A stretch of DNA of 64,000 bases from Methanoregula sp. (GTDB lineage Archaea > Halobacteriota > Methanomicrobia > Methanomicrobiales > Methanospirillaceae). Of the stretch, positions 55,669 through 64,000 are shown piece by piece. Positions within the stretch are counted from its first letter, which is position 1. Every line of letters starts with the position of its first letter. Where the stretch lies: positions 1,864,741 through 1,928,740 of the forward strand of contig CP112999.1 of the NCBI GenBank assembly GCA_026625165.1, in the 5' to 3' direction. The translations under genes were made by a program, and so were the position numbers. A model generated the notes under the pieces. That model ran no database searches, was not told where the DNA came from, and worked only from the letters and a program-made list of their open reading frames with translations.

Positions 55669-56904
55669 ATGACCGCACGCAAGATCCTCTTTTTGGTCCT
55701 TGACGGCATCTCCGACCGGCCATGCCCGGAGCTTGCCGGCAAGACCCCGCTGCAGGCGGCAAAAAAACCAAACCTCGATGCCTTTGCCCGCGAAGGTGTC
55801 TGCGGGATTATGGACACGATTGCTCCCGGTATCCGCCCGGGTTCAGATACCGCCCACCTCTCCCTGCTTGGATATGATCCGCACACGTATTATACCGGAA
55901 GAGGCCCCCTCGAATGCGTGGGAACCGGTATCACCATGGAACCCGGCATGATCGGGTTCCGGTGCAACTATGCGACGCTCACAAAAGACGGGCATGTGAG
56001 CGACCGTCGGGCAGGACGGATCCATGATACCGCGGCACTGTCTGCGGCAATACAGGAAGGTGTCGACCTCAGGAGATTCGGCGTGGAGTTTGTGTTCAGG
56101 TCCGGCGCCGGGCACCGTGCTGCACTTGCGCTCAAAGGCGACGGGCTCGGGCACTGCGTCTCGTCTAATGATCCAAAAAAAGAGGGGGTGCCACTGCTTA
56201 ACATCATCCCGTTACTACAGACTGAAAAAGACAAAAAGACCGCATTGGTCTGCAATGAATTTGTCAGTCAGGCCATGCAGATCCTCGCAGACCATAAGGT
56301 AAACCAGGAGCGGATACACCAGGGACTTAACCCCGCCACAGCAGTCCTGATACGGGGGGCAGGGGAGATGGGCAACTTCGAACCCTTTTCCACGAAATAC
56401 GGGCTCTCGGGAAGCGTCATCTGTGCTGCAAGCCTCATCGCCGGTATCGGGACTGCAGTCGGGCTCCGGCGAGTCCATGTCGACGGGATCACCGGCTCGC
56501 AGGACAGCAACCTTACCGGAAAGATCGAAGCAGCTTTACAGGAGCTGCGCTCGCAGGACTTCGTGCTGGTCAATATCAAGGGGGCTGACGAATCCGGGCA
56601 TGACGGACTCGCAAAACAGAAAACGGCCTTTATTGAAAAGATTGATACCGCAATCTCTCCCTTACGTACATTAAAGGACACCATTATCGTGATCTGCGCC
56701 GATCACAGCACCCCCTGCACGGTCAGGGACCATAGTGCAGACCCGGTGCCGGTTGTCATCGCTGGCGAGGGCGTCCGCACTGATGACGTTGAGAGGTTCG
56801 ATGAGATCTCCTGTGCACAGGGAGGGCTCAACCGCACTCAGGGATTATCACTGCTCCCGATCGCGCTTGACCTGATCAACCGATCCCACAAATACGGCGC
56901 GTGA
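55669..56904 (+). CDS. apgM: 2,3-bisphosphoglycerate-independent phosphoglycerate mutase
   Basis: Archaeal-type iPGM (ApgM), 411 residues, an alkaline-phosphatase-superfamily enzyme interconverting 3- and 2-phosphoglycerate. [10 protein letters not shown] holds the first metal aspartate, and [14 protein letters not shown] the nucleophile serine. GADESGHDG and [19 protein letters not shown] complete the metal site. It supplies the substrate of enolase (coded at 37557-38756). Confidence 0.95.
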   Translation: MTARKILFLVLDGISDRPCPELAGKTPLQAAKKPNLDAFAREGVCGIMDTIAPGIRPGSDTAHLSLLGYDPHTYYTGRGPLECVGTGITMEPGMIGFRCNYATLTKDGHVSDRRAGRIHDTAALSAAIQEGVDLRRFGVEFVFRSGAGHRAALALKGDGLGHCVSSNDPKKEGVPLLNIIPLLQTEKDKKTALVCNEFVSQAMQILADHKVNQERIHQGLNPATAVLIRGAGEMGNFEPFSTKYGLSGSVICAASLIAGIGTAVGLRRVHVDGITGSQDSNLTGKIEAALQELRSQDFVLVNIKGADESGHDGLAKQKTAFIEKIDTAISPLRTLKDTIIVICADHSTPCTVRDHSADPVPVVIAGEGVRTDDVERFDEISCAQGGLNRTQGLSLLPIALDLINRSHKYGA

Positions 56905-56914
56905 GGAGACATAA

Positions 56915-57775
56915 GTGGCAAAGGCGAAGCGACCCAAAAAACGCGTGGAAGACTGGCACCGGCACTGCCTTCTCCCGGACGGCACCGAGCTGCAGGAGCA
57001 CAGCATCAAGACCGACCGTAACATCGTGATAGGCGAGTTCTGCCAGATCGATTACGGGCTCCGGGGAGCGGATGTGATCGTCGGTGACTCGACAAAGATC
57101 CGGGAATACATATGGGCGGACGGTGACGCCCGGGTAGGCAATTGGTGTGAGATCGGCAGCGACGTGGTCGCAAAACAGGACGCCTATATCGGCGAAGGGG
57201 CAAAGATCCTTGGCAAATTAAAAGTCGCCGGGACGCTGGACATAGGGGAACGGGTCGAGATACGGGAAGGCTTTGAAGCGACCGGGGCAATCGAGGTCAG
57301 GAACCCGATGCCGGTCATCATGTTCATCCTCATCTATTTCATGACGCTCATGCGGATCCAGCGGGAGGAGGACGTCGACCGGATCCTCGCTGACCTGTTC
57401 TCGGATGACGACGAGGAGTTCGAGATGCCGCTCATGATCCCGTCCCGTTCAAAGCTGAACATGAAGCTCTTCTCGGTGCCTTCGACCATGAAGATCGGGA
57501 AAGGGTGCCGGCTCCATGGAAATATCCGGGCGGGCTCGATCGACGTCCAGCCGGACACCGTGATCTTCGGGAGCCTCCGGGCAAAGAGAGGGGTCACGGT
57601 TACCAGCGGGGTGGAGGTTCACGGGAACGTGGAAAGTGGCGACGAGGTGTACGTGAAAAAGGGCGCCCATATACTCGGGGATGTTATTGCAAAGACCATC
57701 CGGCTCCATGAGGACGCGAGGATTGACGGGACTATTCAGGCCCCCCACGGGCTCCATATCGAGCGGGACTCATGA
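56915..57775 (+). CDS. two-lobed beta-helix protein (bactofilin/hexapeptide-like) with hydrophobic hinge
   Basis: 286 residues from a GTG start. Two blocks of short beta-helix repeats (about 35-130: IVIGEFCQIDYGL, VIVGDSTKIREYI, AYIGEGAKILGKL; and about 185-280: MKIGKGCRLHGNI, TVIFGSLRAKRGVTV, HILGDVIAKTIRL) are split by a hydrophobic stretch PVIMFILIYFMTLM (133-146) and an acidic linker (FSDDDEEFE). It resembles bactofilin-like polymer-forming or acyltransferase-type left-handed helices, without catalytic residues I can identify. Coupled to the methyltransferase downstream (ATGA). Confidence 0.65.
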   Translation: MAKAKRPKKRVEDWHRHCLLPDGTELQEHSIKTDRNIVIGEFCQIDYGLRGADVIVGDSTKIREYIWADGDARVGNWCEIGSDVVAKQDAYIGEGAKILGKLKVAGTLDIGERVEIREGFEATGAIEVRNPMPVIMFILIYFMTLMRIQREEDVDRILADLFSDDDEEFEMPLMIPSRSKLNMKLFSVPSTMKIGKGCRLHGNIRAGSIDVQPDTVIFGSLRAKRGVTVTSGVEVHGNVESGDEVYVKKGAHILGDVIAKTIRLHEDARIDGTIQAPHGLHIERDS

Positions 57776-58608
57776 GAGCGGATGAGATTCTCGGGGTCGG
57801 GGCGGTCCGGTTCATCGAGCCGTCATTTGCCGATCTGACCGACAGCCATTTTACTTCGGTGCTTGCTTCGTTCCCGGGTGACCAGGCGCGCCTGCTGATA
57901 GATGAACAGGAGGACCCGCTCGCCTTAGCGTTCCATAATGACGGGGTATGGAATGTGGGAACGTTCCTCTGCCGGAAACCTTCCGCGGCTGCTATCGAGC
58001 GCTTCGAAGAGGTCAATGGCGAGATCTACCAGGAAGACCGCGTAGTCTGGGCGGCGGCGGTCAGGGAATATTTCAGCAGGGATATCGCCGATAATGTCAC
58101 TCCGGCTCTGGACGACCTCAATAAAGACCGGCCTGCAATCATCGAAGATCTTGTCATGAAGTTCTGGAGCAGCGGGGCAGGGGAGACCTGTCTTGACTTC
58201 TGCTGCGGTTCTGGCGTCGGTTCACAGGTCCTGCGAAATCTGGGGTATTCACTGCTGTCCTGCGACAACGACCCCTCCCTGATCTCCCTTGGGCTCTCCA
58301 CGCAAAGGCTGCTGCCGGAAGAGACGATCTGTATCAATGCGACCATCGCTTCAGATTACCTTGACCCTGTACCGCGTGGCATCGGCATCATGATGGGAGA
58401 TATCAACCTGTTATCACAGGAACTCTGGCAACAGCTTGTCTCTGAATTGTTCTCGCTCACGGAGGAGACGCTGATCACGGTAGGCACAGAGCCCGAAGCA
58501 GAACTGATCAGGAGATGGGGAGAGGAACAGGAACGCACCGTTGAGGTTCATGAGAACCCAAAAGATCCGATCTATGACCGGTGGGTGTGTATCGCACAGA
58601 GAGAATAA
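57772..58608 (+). CDS. SAM-dependent methyltransferase-like protein
   Basis: 278 residues. The Rossmann motif I CLDFCCGSGVGSQVL begins near 140, and LLSCDNDPSL supplies the acidic residue for the SAM ribose. The first 130 residues form a separate domain (FIEPSFADLTDSHF, FEEVNGEIYQEDR). The substrate is unknown. Four-base overlap with the beta-helix gene indicates a coupled pair. Confidence 0.7.
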   Translation: MRADEILGVGAVRFIEPSFADLTDSHFTSVLASFPGDQARLLIDEQEDPLALAFHNDGVWNVGTFLCRKPSAAAIERFEEVNGEIYQEDRVVWAAAVREYFSRDIADNVTPALDDLNKDRPAIIEDLVMKFWSSGAGETCLDFCCGSGVGSQVLRNLGYSLLSCDNDPSLISLGLSTQRLLPEETICINATIASDYLDPVPRGIGIMMGDINLLSQELWQQLVSELFSLTEETLITVGTEPEAELIRRWGEEQERTVEVHENPKDPIYDRWVCIAQRE

Positions 58609-58860
58609 AGGTTTTCTTGAGATCTAAAAGTGTCTCCTGTTTTAATTGAGTATCATTAATTTTCCATCACTCATTATTCAACCTAAACCCCGCCCCTGTA
58701 AACGTCATCGGGATTGTCTGGATATACTGACAGTATTGGTCCGGAAAGACTTCTTTAAAACAGAAGATACAAGGATTTTCAAGGGGGGGGAATTATCAAA
58801 AATACACTTCCTTTGATCTGATTGGATCCCCCCGGTTCGATTCCCACAACGATTCAATTA
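58609..58860. other. intergenic region between convergent genes
   Basis: About 250 AT-rich bases with no convincing gene, repeat or RNA. AAGGGGGGGG at 58779-58791 is a short G-run. Both flanking genes end here, so it probably only holds terminators. Confidence 0.5.
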
Positions 58861-60987
58861 TTAATGCCGCCCTTTTTTACTCCTTCCCCGGTGAACGGCC
58901 GGGTTATGGCGGGGGGGTTGCGCAGGTCTCCTGTCCCGGTTCCGTTTGTCCTGCTGTTCCGGTTTCTGTCCGGCGTCCTCCGCCTCGACACAGTTGAGTT
59001 CCGCAATGATCTCCAGCGGGTCGTCCATCTTCTCTGAAAGTTTCACCACCCGCAGCAGCCGGTTAATCCCGATGAAATGCTCCGCCATGACGCGGGCGAG
59101 CGGCATGAGTTCGATCGTCCCTTTCTCCGTCCGTTTCACTAACCGGTGGGAGACGAGCTCGGGCAGCACCGGTTCCATCGTCCCGACCATCATCGTGTTG
59201 ATGCGCTCAAGTTCCGCCTCGTTCCCGTTGCAGACCACGGCATTTGCGACATACTCTTCCGAGCTGCCTTCCTCGTCATGCTCGGGTGCGACCTCTTCCA
59301 TTACGCCTTTTAAGAGCCGCATCGCTATCTCTTCTTCGGTGAAATTGCTCTCCCGCGAGTAACTGCCCCCGGGCTCGGCAAGGATCACGACCCTGCCCAG
59401 ATCGTGGAAATCGGGCCGCCCTGCCCGGCCCCCCATCTGGTTGAACTCCTGCACCGAGAGCCATTCCCTCCCCATTGCAAGGGAGTCAAAGATCACCTGT
59501 GAAGCGGGGAAATCGACACCTGCACCGAGTGCCGCTGTTGTCACAACTGCCATCAGCTTACCCTGCGCGAATTTTGTTTCCACGTCCCGGCGCTCCTGAG
59601 ACGTGAGCCCGGCATGGTACGCCGCAGCCCGCATCCCTAGCGCCTCGGCAATCGTGTGGCAGCGTGCCCGTGCATTGGTGAAGATGATGCTCTGCCCACG
59701 GTAACCCTTGGACGAGGTTCGCTTGTACTCGTCGGTCGTCAGGTGCTTGATCGTCGGGATCTTCTGCTTCCGCTCCACAAAGAGAAGGTACCGCTCCAGC
59801 CCGACCGGACGGGCATCATACCGGACCAGCGTGCAGTTGAGCTTTTTCGCAAGGAGGTTCGGGAGCCCGATTGTTGCAGAGAGATAAAGGAACTGTGCCT
59901 GCGGGCAAAGGTACTTGAGCCGGGCGATCATCCCATCGAGCCGGTGTCCCCGTTCCGGGTCCTCGAGCATCTGGACCTCATCAATTACAACCGTCCCGAT
60001 GTTCTTCATTTTCTGCCCGCACCGTATCATGTGGTCGACACCTTCGTAAGTCCCGACAACGATCGGGGATTCAGGGTTCCGGTCACCGACTTTGCGGGTC
60101 TCGGGAAGGTTGAGCCGGCTCACGCCCGTGAGAAGACCGCACCGTGCAAATGCACTGTACCGTTCAAAAAAGCGCTCGTATTTCTGGTTGGCAAGCGCGA
60201 CGAGCGGCACAAGGAACAGCATCCTCCCCCTCCCTTCAAGGTAATTTTTCACTCCGGCCATCTCGCCGATGAACGTCTTGCCGCTTGCAGTTGCGGCCAC
60301 GACCAGCAGGTCCTTTCCATACAAAAGCCCCGCTTCAACGGCAAGCTGCTGGGCCGGCATAAGCGCCCCGACACCGGATGCCTGCACGAATTGGCCGGGT
60401 AGGGGGAGCTCGGTGATGCCCTGTGTCGCGAGCGCCGGATGGGGTTCGAGCCGGTCAAAGAGCGTCTGCGCAAACGAAAGCGTATCCGGTTGCAGCGTGG
60501 CGAGCACCCGGTCCAGGTTCCGGAACTCATCGAGCAGCACTTCGAGGTGGGCGATCGCATCCCTGCCCAGCCGTCCGACCTGCGTCGCTTCCCTGCGCAG
60601 TTCCCGCCGTGCGCAGTCCATGCAGATCCGCTCCCCCTTCCCGAAAATCACCGACGTCTGGTCATCGAGCAGGGTGAACCGCTCATCCATGAGGCACATC
60701 CGGCAGGCATACGCCCTTCCCGCAACTATCTGGAAGCCGGAGAGAAACGCTTCGAACGGGGGATCGGGCTTTGTCAGCTGCACCTCGCCCTGCCGGAGCT
60801 GGGCGATCAGGTCTTTTGAAGGGGTATGCTTGAACTCTTTTTTCCCGCCCCAGCGGAGCCGGTACCGGGTCGGCCGGGGTCCTTTTGGCGTTTCGGAAAG
60901 TTCGCAGATGCCGGCTCCGCAGACGTGCTTCCCGTCATAAAAAAGGATACGGTAACTGCCCTTGGCGGGCTGGACGATGATCTTCAT
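58861..60987 (-). CDS. Ski2-like DEAD/DEAH helicase with N-terminal C4 zinc finger
   Basis: 708 residues. The N-terminal domain holds a zinc finger (C95, C98 in CRMC; C122, C125 in CMDC). Helicase motifs are ATASGKT (232-238), DEVQ (336-339), LSATIG, FTNARA and QMGGRAGRP. A C-terminal domain and a basic Pro/Arg tail follow. The layout matches the archaea-specific Ski2-family helicase (ASH-Ski2) found with aRNase J in other euryarchaea. The ATG overlaps the upstream regulator's stop (ATGA). Confidence 0.85.
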   Translation of the reverse strand: MKIIVQPAKGSYRILFYDGKHVCGAGICELSETPKGPRPTRYRLRWGGKKEFKHTPSKDLIAQLRQGEVQLTKPDPPFEAFLSGFQIVAGRAYACRMCLMDERFTLLDDQTSVIFGKGERICMDCARRELRREATQVGRLGRDAIAHLEVLLDEFRNLDRVLATLQPDTLSFAQTLFDRLEPHPALATQGITELPLPGQFVQASGVGALMPAQQLAVEAGLLYGKDLLVVAATASGKTFIGEMAGVKNYLEGRGRMLFLVPLVALANQKYERFFERYSAFARCGLLTGVSRLNLPETRKVGDRNPESPIVVGTYEGVDHMIRCGQKMKNIGTVVIDEVQMLEDPERGHRLDGMIARLKYLCPQAQFLYLSATIGLPNLLAKKLNCTLVRYDARPVGLERYLLFVERKQKIPTIKHLTTDEYKRTSSKGYRGQSIIFTNARARCHTIAEALGMRAAAYHAGLTSQERRDVETKFAQGKLMAVVTTAALGAGVDFPASQVIFDSLAMGREWLSVQEFNQMGGRAGRPDFHDLGRVVILAEPGGSYSRESNFTEEEIAMRLLKGVMEEVAPEHDEEGSSEEYVANAVVCNGNEAELERINTMMVGTMEPVLPELVSHRLVKRTEKGTIELMPLARVMAEHFIGINRLLRVVKLSEKMDDPLEIIAELNCVEAEDAGQKPEQQDKRNRDRRPAQPPRHNPAVHRGRSKKGRH

Positions 60988-61793
60988 GGAGCGATCAGGT
61001 CATGGATCGTGTAGCCGAGCTCCACGCTCTCCAGCCGTTTTAAAAAGTCGGTAAACTCTTCATCGACGATCACGATCACGCACTCGAGCCCATGAAACGC
61101 TGCCTCGATCACACCCTCCCGTGCACCAAAGAACATGTCCGGTTTCTGCCCTGCTGCCCGTAGCGCAATGTACGCTTCGACGCCGACAGCGGCAACCACA
61201 TCTGCCCCCTTGAGGACTTCTGAGAGACGCTTCCGGTTCACCTTGCGCGAACCCCCGTGCTGGATCCGTGGCACCTTGCAGACCCGTATGCTGCCCTCCC
61301 GGTGCTCGATGATACCATTGAGACGGGCGACACCCACGTCCGAGTCCTTCTTTGCATCCATTACCACGGTGCCTGTCGCGGCGTGTTTTTTCTTGCCGGC
61401 ATAGAGCCACCCGCCCTTCATGTAAACTCCAACCTCATCGCCTTCAGAAAGGTCTTCGGCAGCGATCGCCGCCCAGACCGCGACCTGCTGGATGATATCG
61501 CGCCGGATATGGCGGGCATATGCTTCAAGGGACTCAGCATTGGCAAGGATCCATTCCACCCCGGATTTTGTCACCTCGTAATTGCCCCTGCCGCTTGCTG
61601 CGACCATTCCTTCCTCGACGAGTTCGCGGATGTACTCCGAGATCGCCTGCGGCGTGACGCCGAGTTTTCCTGCGATCTCCTGCTGCCTGACCGCCGGCTG
61701 GTGTTCGGCAATCTCGACTAAAATCTGGAGGCGGGTGACCTCCCGTTTGCTGCGCAGAATCGTATAAAGGGGGTCTTTAGCGCCCGGAATCAA
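60984..61793 (-). CDS. winged-helix transcriptional regulator (COG1497-like)
   Basis: 269 residues from TTG 61793, the only start in a good position. A MarR/ArsR-like winged helix covers 15-75 (RQQEIAGKLGVTPQAISEYIRELVEE). The rest is an alpha/beta sensor domain conserved in archaea (VGVYMKGGWLYAGKKKHA, GVARLNGIIEHREGS). It overlaps the upstream regulator by 17 bases and the helicase by four, so all three are probably co-expressed. Ligand unknown. Confidence 0.75.
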   Translation of the reverse strand: MIPGAKDPLYTILRSKREVTRLQILVEIAEHQPAVRQQEIAGKLGVTPQAISEYIRELVEEGMVAASGRGNYEVTKSGVEWILANAESLEAYARHIRRDIIQQVAVWAAIAAEDLSEGDEVGVYMKGGWLYAGKKKHAATGTVVMDAKKDSDVGVARLNGIIEHREGSIRVCKVPRIQHGGSRKVNRKRLSEVLKGADVVAAVGVEAYIALRAAGQKPDMFFGAREGVIEAAFHGLECVIVIVDEEFTDFLKRLESVELGYTIHDLIAP

Positions 61794-62307
61794 GCCGCAC
61801 CAGTCCCTGCCCCTTCACATCGAGATGGGGGATACGTTTTGCGAGCCCTTTGATAAATACCGGGCTGACTGCGAATTTGCGGGAAAGGTCGTTGATGGAT
61901 GTCAGCCCTCCGCCCATCTGGTCTTCGATCTGCTCGACCACGGCGCGGAGGTTTTCGTCATTGGAAAGGGAGATGTAAAGGATATCAGAGAGGTCCTGCA
62001 GGTTGCACTGGAAGTTCGCCCTGAACTTGTTATAGGTCGCCCGGTACTCCTTGATCGGTTTCTCGCCCCGCTTTGGCATGCGCCACTGTTCCTCGACAAG
62101 GTTTCCTTTTTTGAGGATCTGGAGGCAGACCGGAATGGAGTCAGAGTCGATCTGGGAGGTGAGTTCTTCTTCGGTCATCCATGATTTGCTCAGGAGTTCG
62201 TAGACCTTTTTAAACGAGGGGTCATTGAACGTCATGAGGAGCGGAACAAGTTCCACGGGATCGTTTACTATCCTGATATGGCCCGGCACTGATAAAACCC
62301 TACACAT
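61777..62307 (-). CDS. ArsR-like winged-helix regulator
   Basis: 176 residues from ATG 62307 (MCRVLSVPGHIRIVNDP). A longer frame upstream would run into the hypF leader and is not favoured. The helix-turn-helix region is FKKVYELLSKSWMTEEELTS, with a wing in IPVCLQILKKGNLVEEQWRM. The C-terminal part (NDLSRKFAVSPVFIKGLAKR) may be a second helix-turn-helix. No SD is near the ATG, so the mRNA may be leaderless. Divergent from hypF, which it could regulate. Confidence 0.72.
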   Translation of the reverse strand: MCRVLSVPGHIRIVNDPVELVPLLMTFNDPSFKKVYELLSKSWMTEEELTSQIDSDSIPVCLQILKKGNLVEEQWRMPKRGEKPIKEYRATYNKFRANFQCNLQDLSDILYISLSNDENLRAVVEQIEDQMGGGLTSINDLSRKFAVSPVFIKGLAKRIPHLDVKGQGLVRLDSGR

Positions 62308-62346
62308 ATATCGCCGCTTAAAATCAATAAGGTTTTGTGGCACACG

Positions 62347-64000
62347 ATGCGTAAAAAGGGCAGGGTCTTGGTCAGGGGGATCGTGCAGGGCGTCGGTTTC
62401 CGCCCGTTTGTCTATGCAAAAGCACATGAGATGAAAATTTCCGGTACGGTAAAAAATCTCGGGAGCGAAGTGGAGATCCTTGCTGCCGGCGACCGGTTTG
62501 AGGATTTTGTCTCTGCAATTACGCAGGGCCCGCCGCTTGCACGGATCGATTCGGTGCAGGTATTTGATTTCCAGGAGCCGATCGGGAAGGGGTTTGGGAT
62601 CCTCCCGAGCGCCAGCGGGGCGATGACTGGCATGATCCCGCCGGACGTCGCGATCTGTGACGCCTGCATCACTGATATCTTCCGGAAAGGAAGCAGGTAC
62701 GAAAATTACTGGGCAACCTCGTGCGTGAACTGCGGTCCGCGGTACAGCATCATCGAACAGCTCCCGTATGACCGCGAGCGCACGTCCATGTCAGCCTTTC
62801 AGGTATGTCCCGCATGTGCGGCAGAATACAACGACCCGCAGTGCCGGCGCCACCATGCGCAGACCATCGCCTGCAATGAATGCGGGCCTCACATCACCCT
62901 GTTCGATGCGCAGGGCAGGCGCATGGACTGCTGCGACCCGGTCACGGAAACGGCTGCACTGCTCGATGCCGGGAGGATCGTGGGTGTGCGGGGGATGGGG
63001 GGGTTCCACATTGCCTGCATTGAGGAGTCCGCCGATGAGCTGAAGCGCAGGCTGGGGAGGATCGAGCAGCCATTTGCCATAATGGTCCGCCCGGATGCCA
63101 TCGACAGGATCGCGCATGTGTCGGCAGACGAACGGGCGCTCCTGTACAGCCCGGTGCACCCCATCGTGGTGCTCACCAAAAACGACCCGCTCGCACACGC
63201 CTCGATCAGCAACCTCCATACCATCGGCTGCATGCTCCCGTATACCGGGCTCCACCACCTGCTGTTCGCAAAGATTACCCATCCCCTCCTGATCATGACG
63301 AGCGCGAACATGCCCGGCTACCCGATGATCACCTCTATTGACCATGCGATGGGCCGGCTCTCCCGCGATGTTGACTTCTTCCTCTCGCACAACCGAACGA
63401 TTGTGAACCGGTGCGACGACTCGGTAATGCGGGACGGTTACATCATCCGGCTCTCCCGGGGGATTGCCCCGAAGCGTACGGCGATCGACCTCGGCAAACG
63501 CTGCATCCTCGGAGTCGGTCCGGAACTGAACGCGAATGCAACCGTATACCGTGACGGGTTTGCCGTCACCTCGCCCCACGTGGGCAATGTCCGCAATCCC
63601 TCCACCCTCGATTACCTGAAAGAGACCGTTGGACGCCTCCGCCGGCTGCTGGGTGCGGACTTTGAGGTCGTCGCCCATGACCTTCACCCCCAGTTCCTCT
63701 CAACGCGCTTTGCACAGGATCTTGCAGATGAGGTGAAGGTGGAGCGGGTCCCGGTACAGCACCACCGTGCCCATATTGCTGCAACGACTACAAAACCCTG
63801 TATCGGGATTGCAATCGACGGTGTTGGGTACGGCGATGACGGTACGGTGTGGGGCGGAGAGGTCTTCTGCGGGCAGGTGCCCGATTTCAGGCGCGTAGCG
63901 CACCTCGCACCGGTGGGGATGCCTGGCGGCGACCTCGCGACCCGGTTTCCCGAACGGATGTTGTATGGCATCCTCCCCGAAGAAGAAGTCCTTGGCCTGC
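62347..64000 (+). CDS. hypF: hydrogenase maturation carbamoyltransferase HypF, 3' end outside the window
   Basis: 551 codons from ATG 62347 to the window edge with no stop. In order: an acylphosphatase domain (VRGIVQGVGFRPFVY), two zinc fingers (CDACITD with CVNCGPRYS; CPACAAEY with CNECGP), a YrdC-like domain (RIVGVRGMGGFHIAC, LIMTSANMPG) and the start of the Kae1-like domain (VQHHRAHIAA). HypF turns carbamoyl phosphate into the cyanide ligands of NiFe hydrogenases, used by methanogens. It faces the ArsR-like gene across 39 bases. Confidence 0.95.
   Translation, partial: MRKKGRVLVRGIVQGVGFRPFVYAKAHEMKISGTVKNLGSEVEILAAGDRFEDFVSAITQGPPLARIDSVQVFDFQEPIGKGFGILPSASGAMTGMIPPDVAICDACITDIFRKGSRYENYWATSCVNCGPRYSIIEQLPYDRERTSMSAFQVCPACAAEYNDPQCRRHHAQTIACNECGPHITLFDAQGRRMDCCDPVTETAALLDAGRIVGVRGMGGFHIACIEESADELKRRLGRIEQPFAIMVRPDAIDRIAHVSADERALLYSPVHPIVVLTKNDPLAHASISNLHTIGCMLPYTGLHHLLFAKITHPLLIMTSANMPGYPMITSIDHAMGRLSRDVDFFLSHNRTIVNRCDDSVMRDGYIIRLSRGIAPKRTAIDLGKRCILGVGPELNANATVYRDGFAVTSPHVGNVRNPSTLDYLKETVGRLRRLLGADFEVVAHDLHPQFLSTRFAQDLADEVKVERVPVQHHRAHIAATTTKPCIGIAIDGVGYGDDGTVWGGEVFCGQVPDFRRVAHLAPVGMPGGDLATRFPERMLYGILPEEEVLGL

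Overview
The window is a piece of a methanogenic euryarchaeal chromosome. The gene content points to the order Methanomicrobiales, probably a Methanoregula-like lineage; the order is well supported and the genus is a guess. The evidence is archaeal 16S/23S rRNA, F420 biosynthesis genes (cofC, cofE, cofG), a methanogen-type class II seryl-tRNA synthetase, the archaeal mevalonate/isoprenoid cluster, the archaeal alpha-type ribosomal operon with rpoD, rpoN and rpoK, and SMC/ScpA. TATA boxes are common, and many genes overlap by 4-8 bases (ATGA or GTGA).

Layout. (1) 1-4.7 kb: a minus-strand rRNA operon with partial 23S, a degenerate tRNA-like spacer element and 16S, then a leader with processing stems and at least one clear TATA box. 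(2) 4.7-6.8 kb: a PIN-nuclease module with tiny partner genes, a G-tract-rich non-coding stretch and an orphan gene. (3) 6.8-11.7 kb: a coiled-coil protein-smc-scpA operon. (4) 12-15.7 kb: glyA-folD-folP-like-cofE, one-carbon and cofactor genes. (5) 15.8-28 kb: an accessory-rich stretch with a TPR-TM-TIR receptor-like protein, an MFS transporter, an RNase III, cofC, a histidine kinase, a MITE-like element, cofG-purC, a ferredoxin-thioredoxin-reductase-like protein, a hypoxanthine/uracil-DNA glycosylase, a UbiB kinase, a 107-bp tandem repeat array, an orphan DNA methyltransferase and a GNAT. (6) 28-43 kb: a long minus-strand run that may be largely one transcription unit: tRNA-Ser, S13-S4-S11-RpoD-L18e-L13-S9-RpoN-tRNA-Pro-RpoK-enolase-S2-MEMO-mevalonate kinase-isopentenyl phosphate kinase-IPP isomerase-RNase J-prenyl synthase-GluRS-UbiA prenyltransferase. 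It couples translation, transcription, RNA decay and membrane lipid supply. (7) 43-49.1 kb: a PAS sensor kinase and a five-gene operon with about 18 CBS motifs. (8) 49.3-58.6 kb: a vesicle/origin-associated-type GTPase with a Zn-ribbon partner, a HEPN-like protein, the S15-RecJ-Pcc1-SerRS2-eS1 cluster, phosphoglycerate mutase, and a two-lobed beta-helix protein paired with a methyltransferase. (9) 58.8-64 kb: a Ski2-like helicase operon with two winged-helix regulators, and divergent hypF cut by the window end.

The most unusual items are the membrane TPR-TIR protein (topology like a Toll receptor), the CBS-only operon, an archaeal RNase III lacking the usual N-terminal helix, a structured leader in front of rpsO, and a family of intergenic hairpins with covarying GAAGA...TCTTC stems, present as singles, clusters and tandem arrays.
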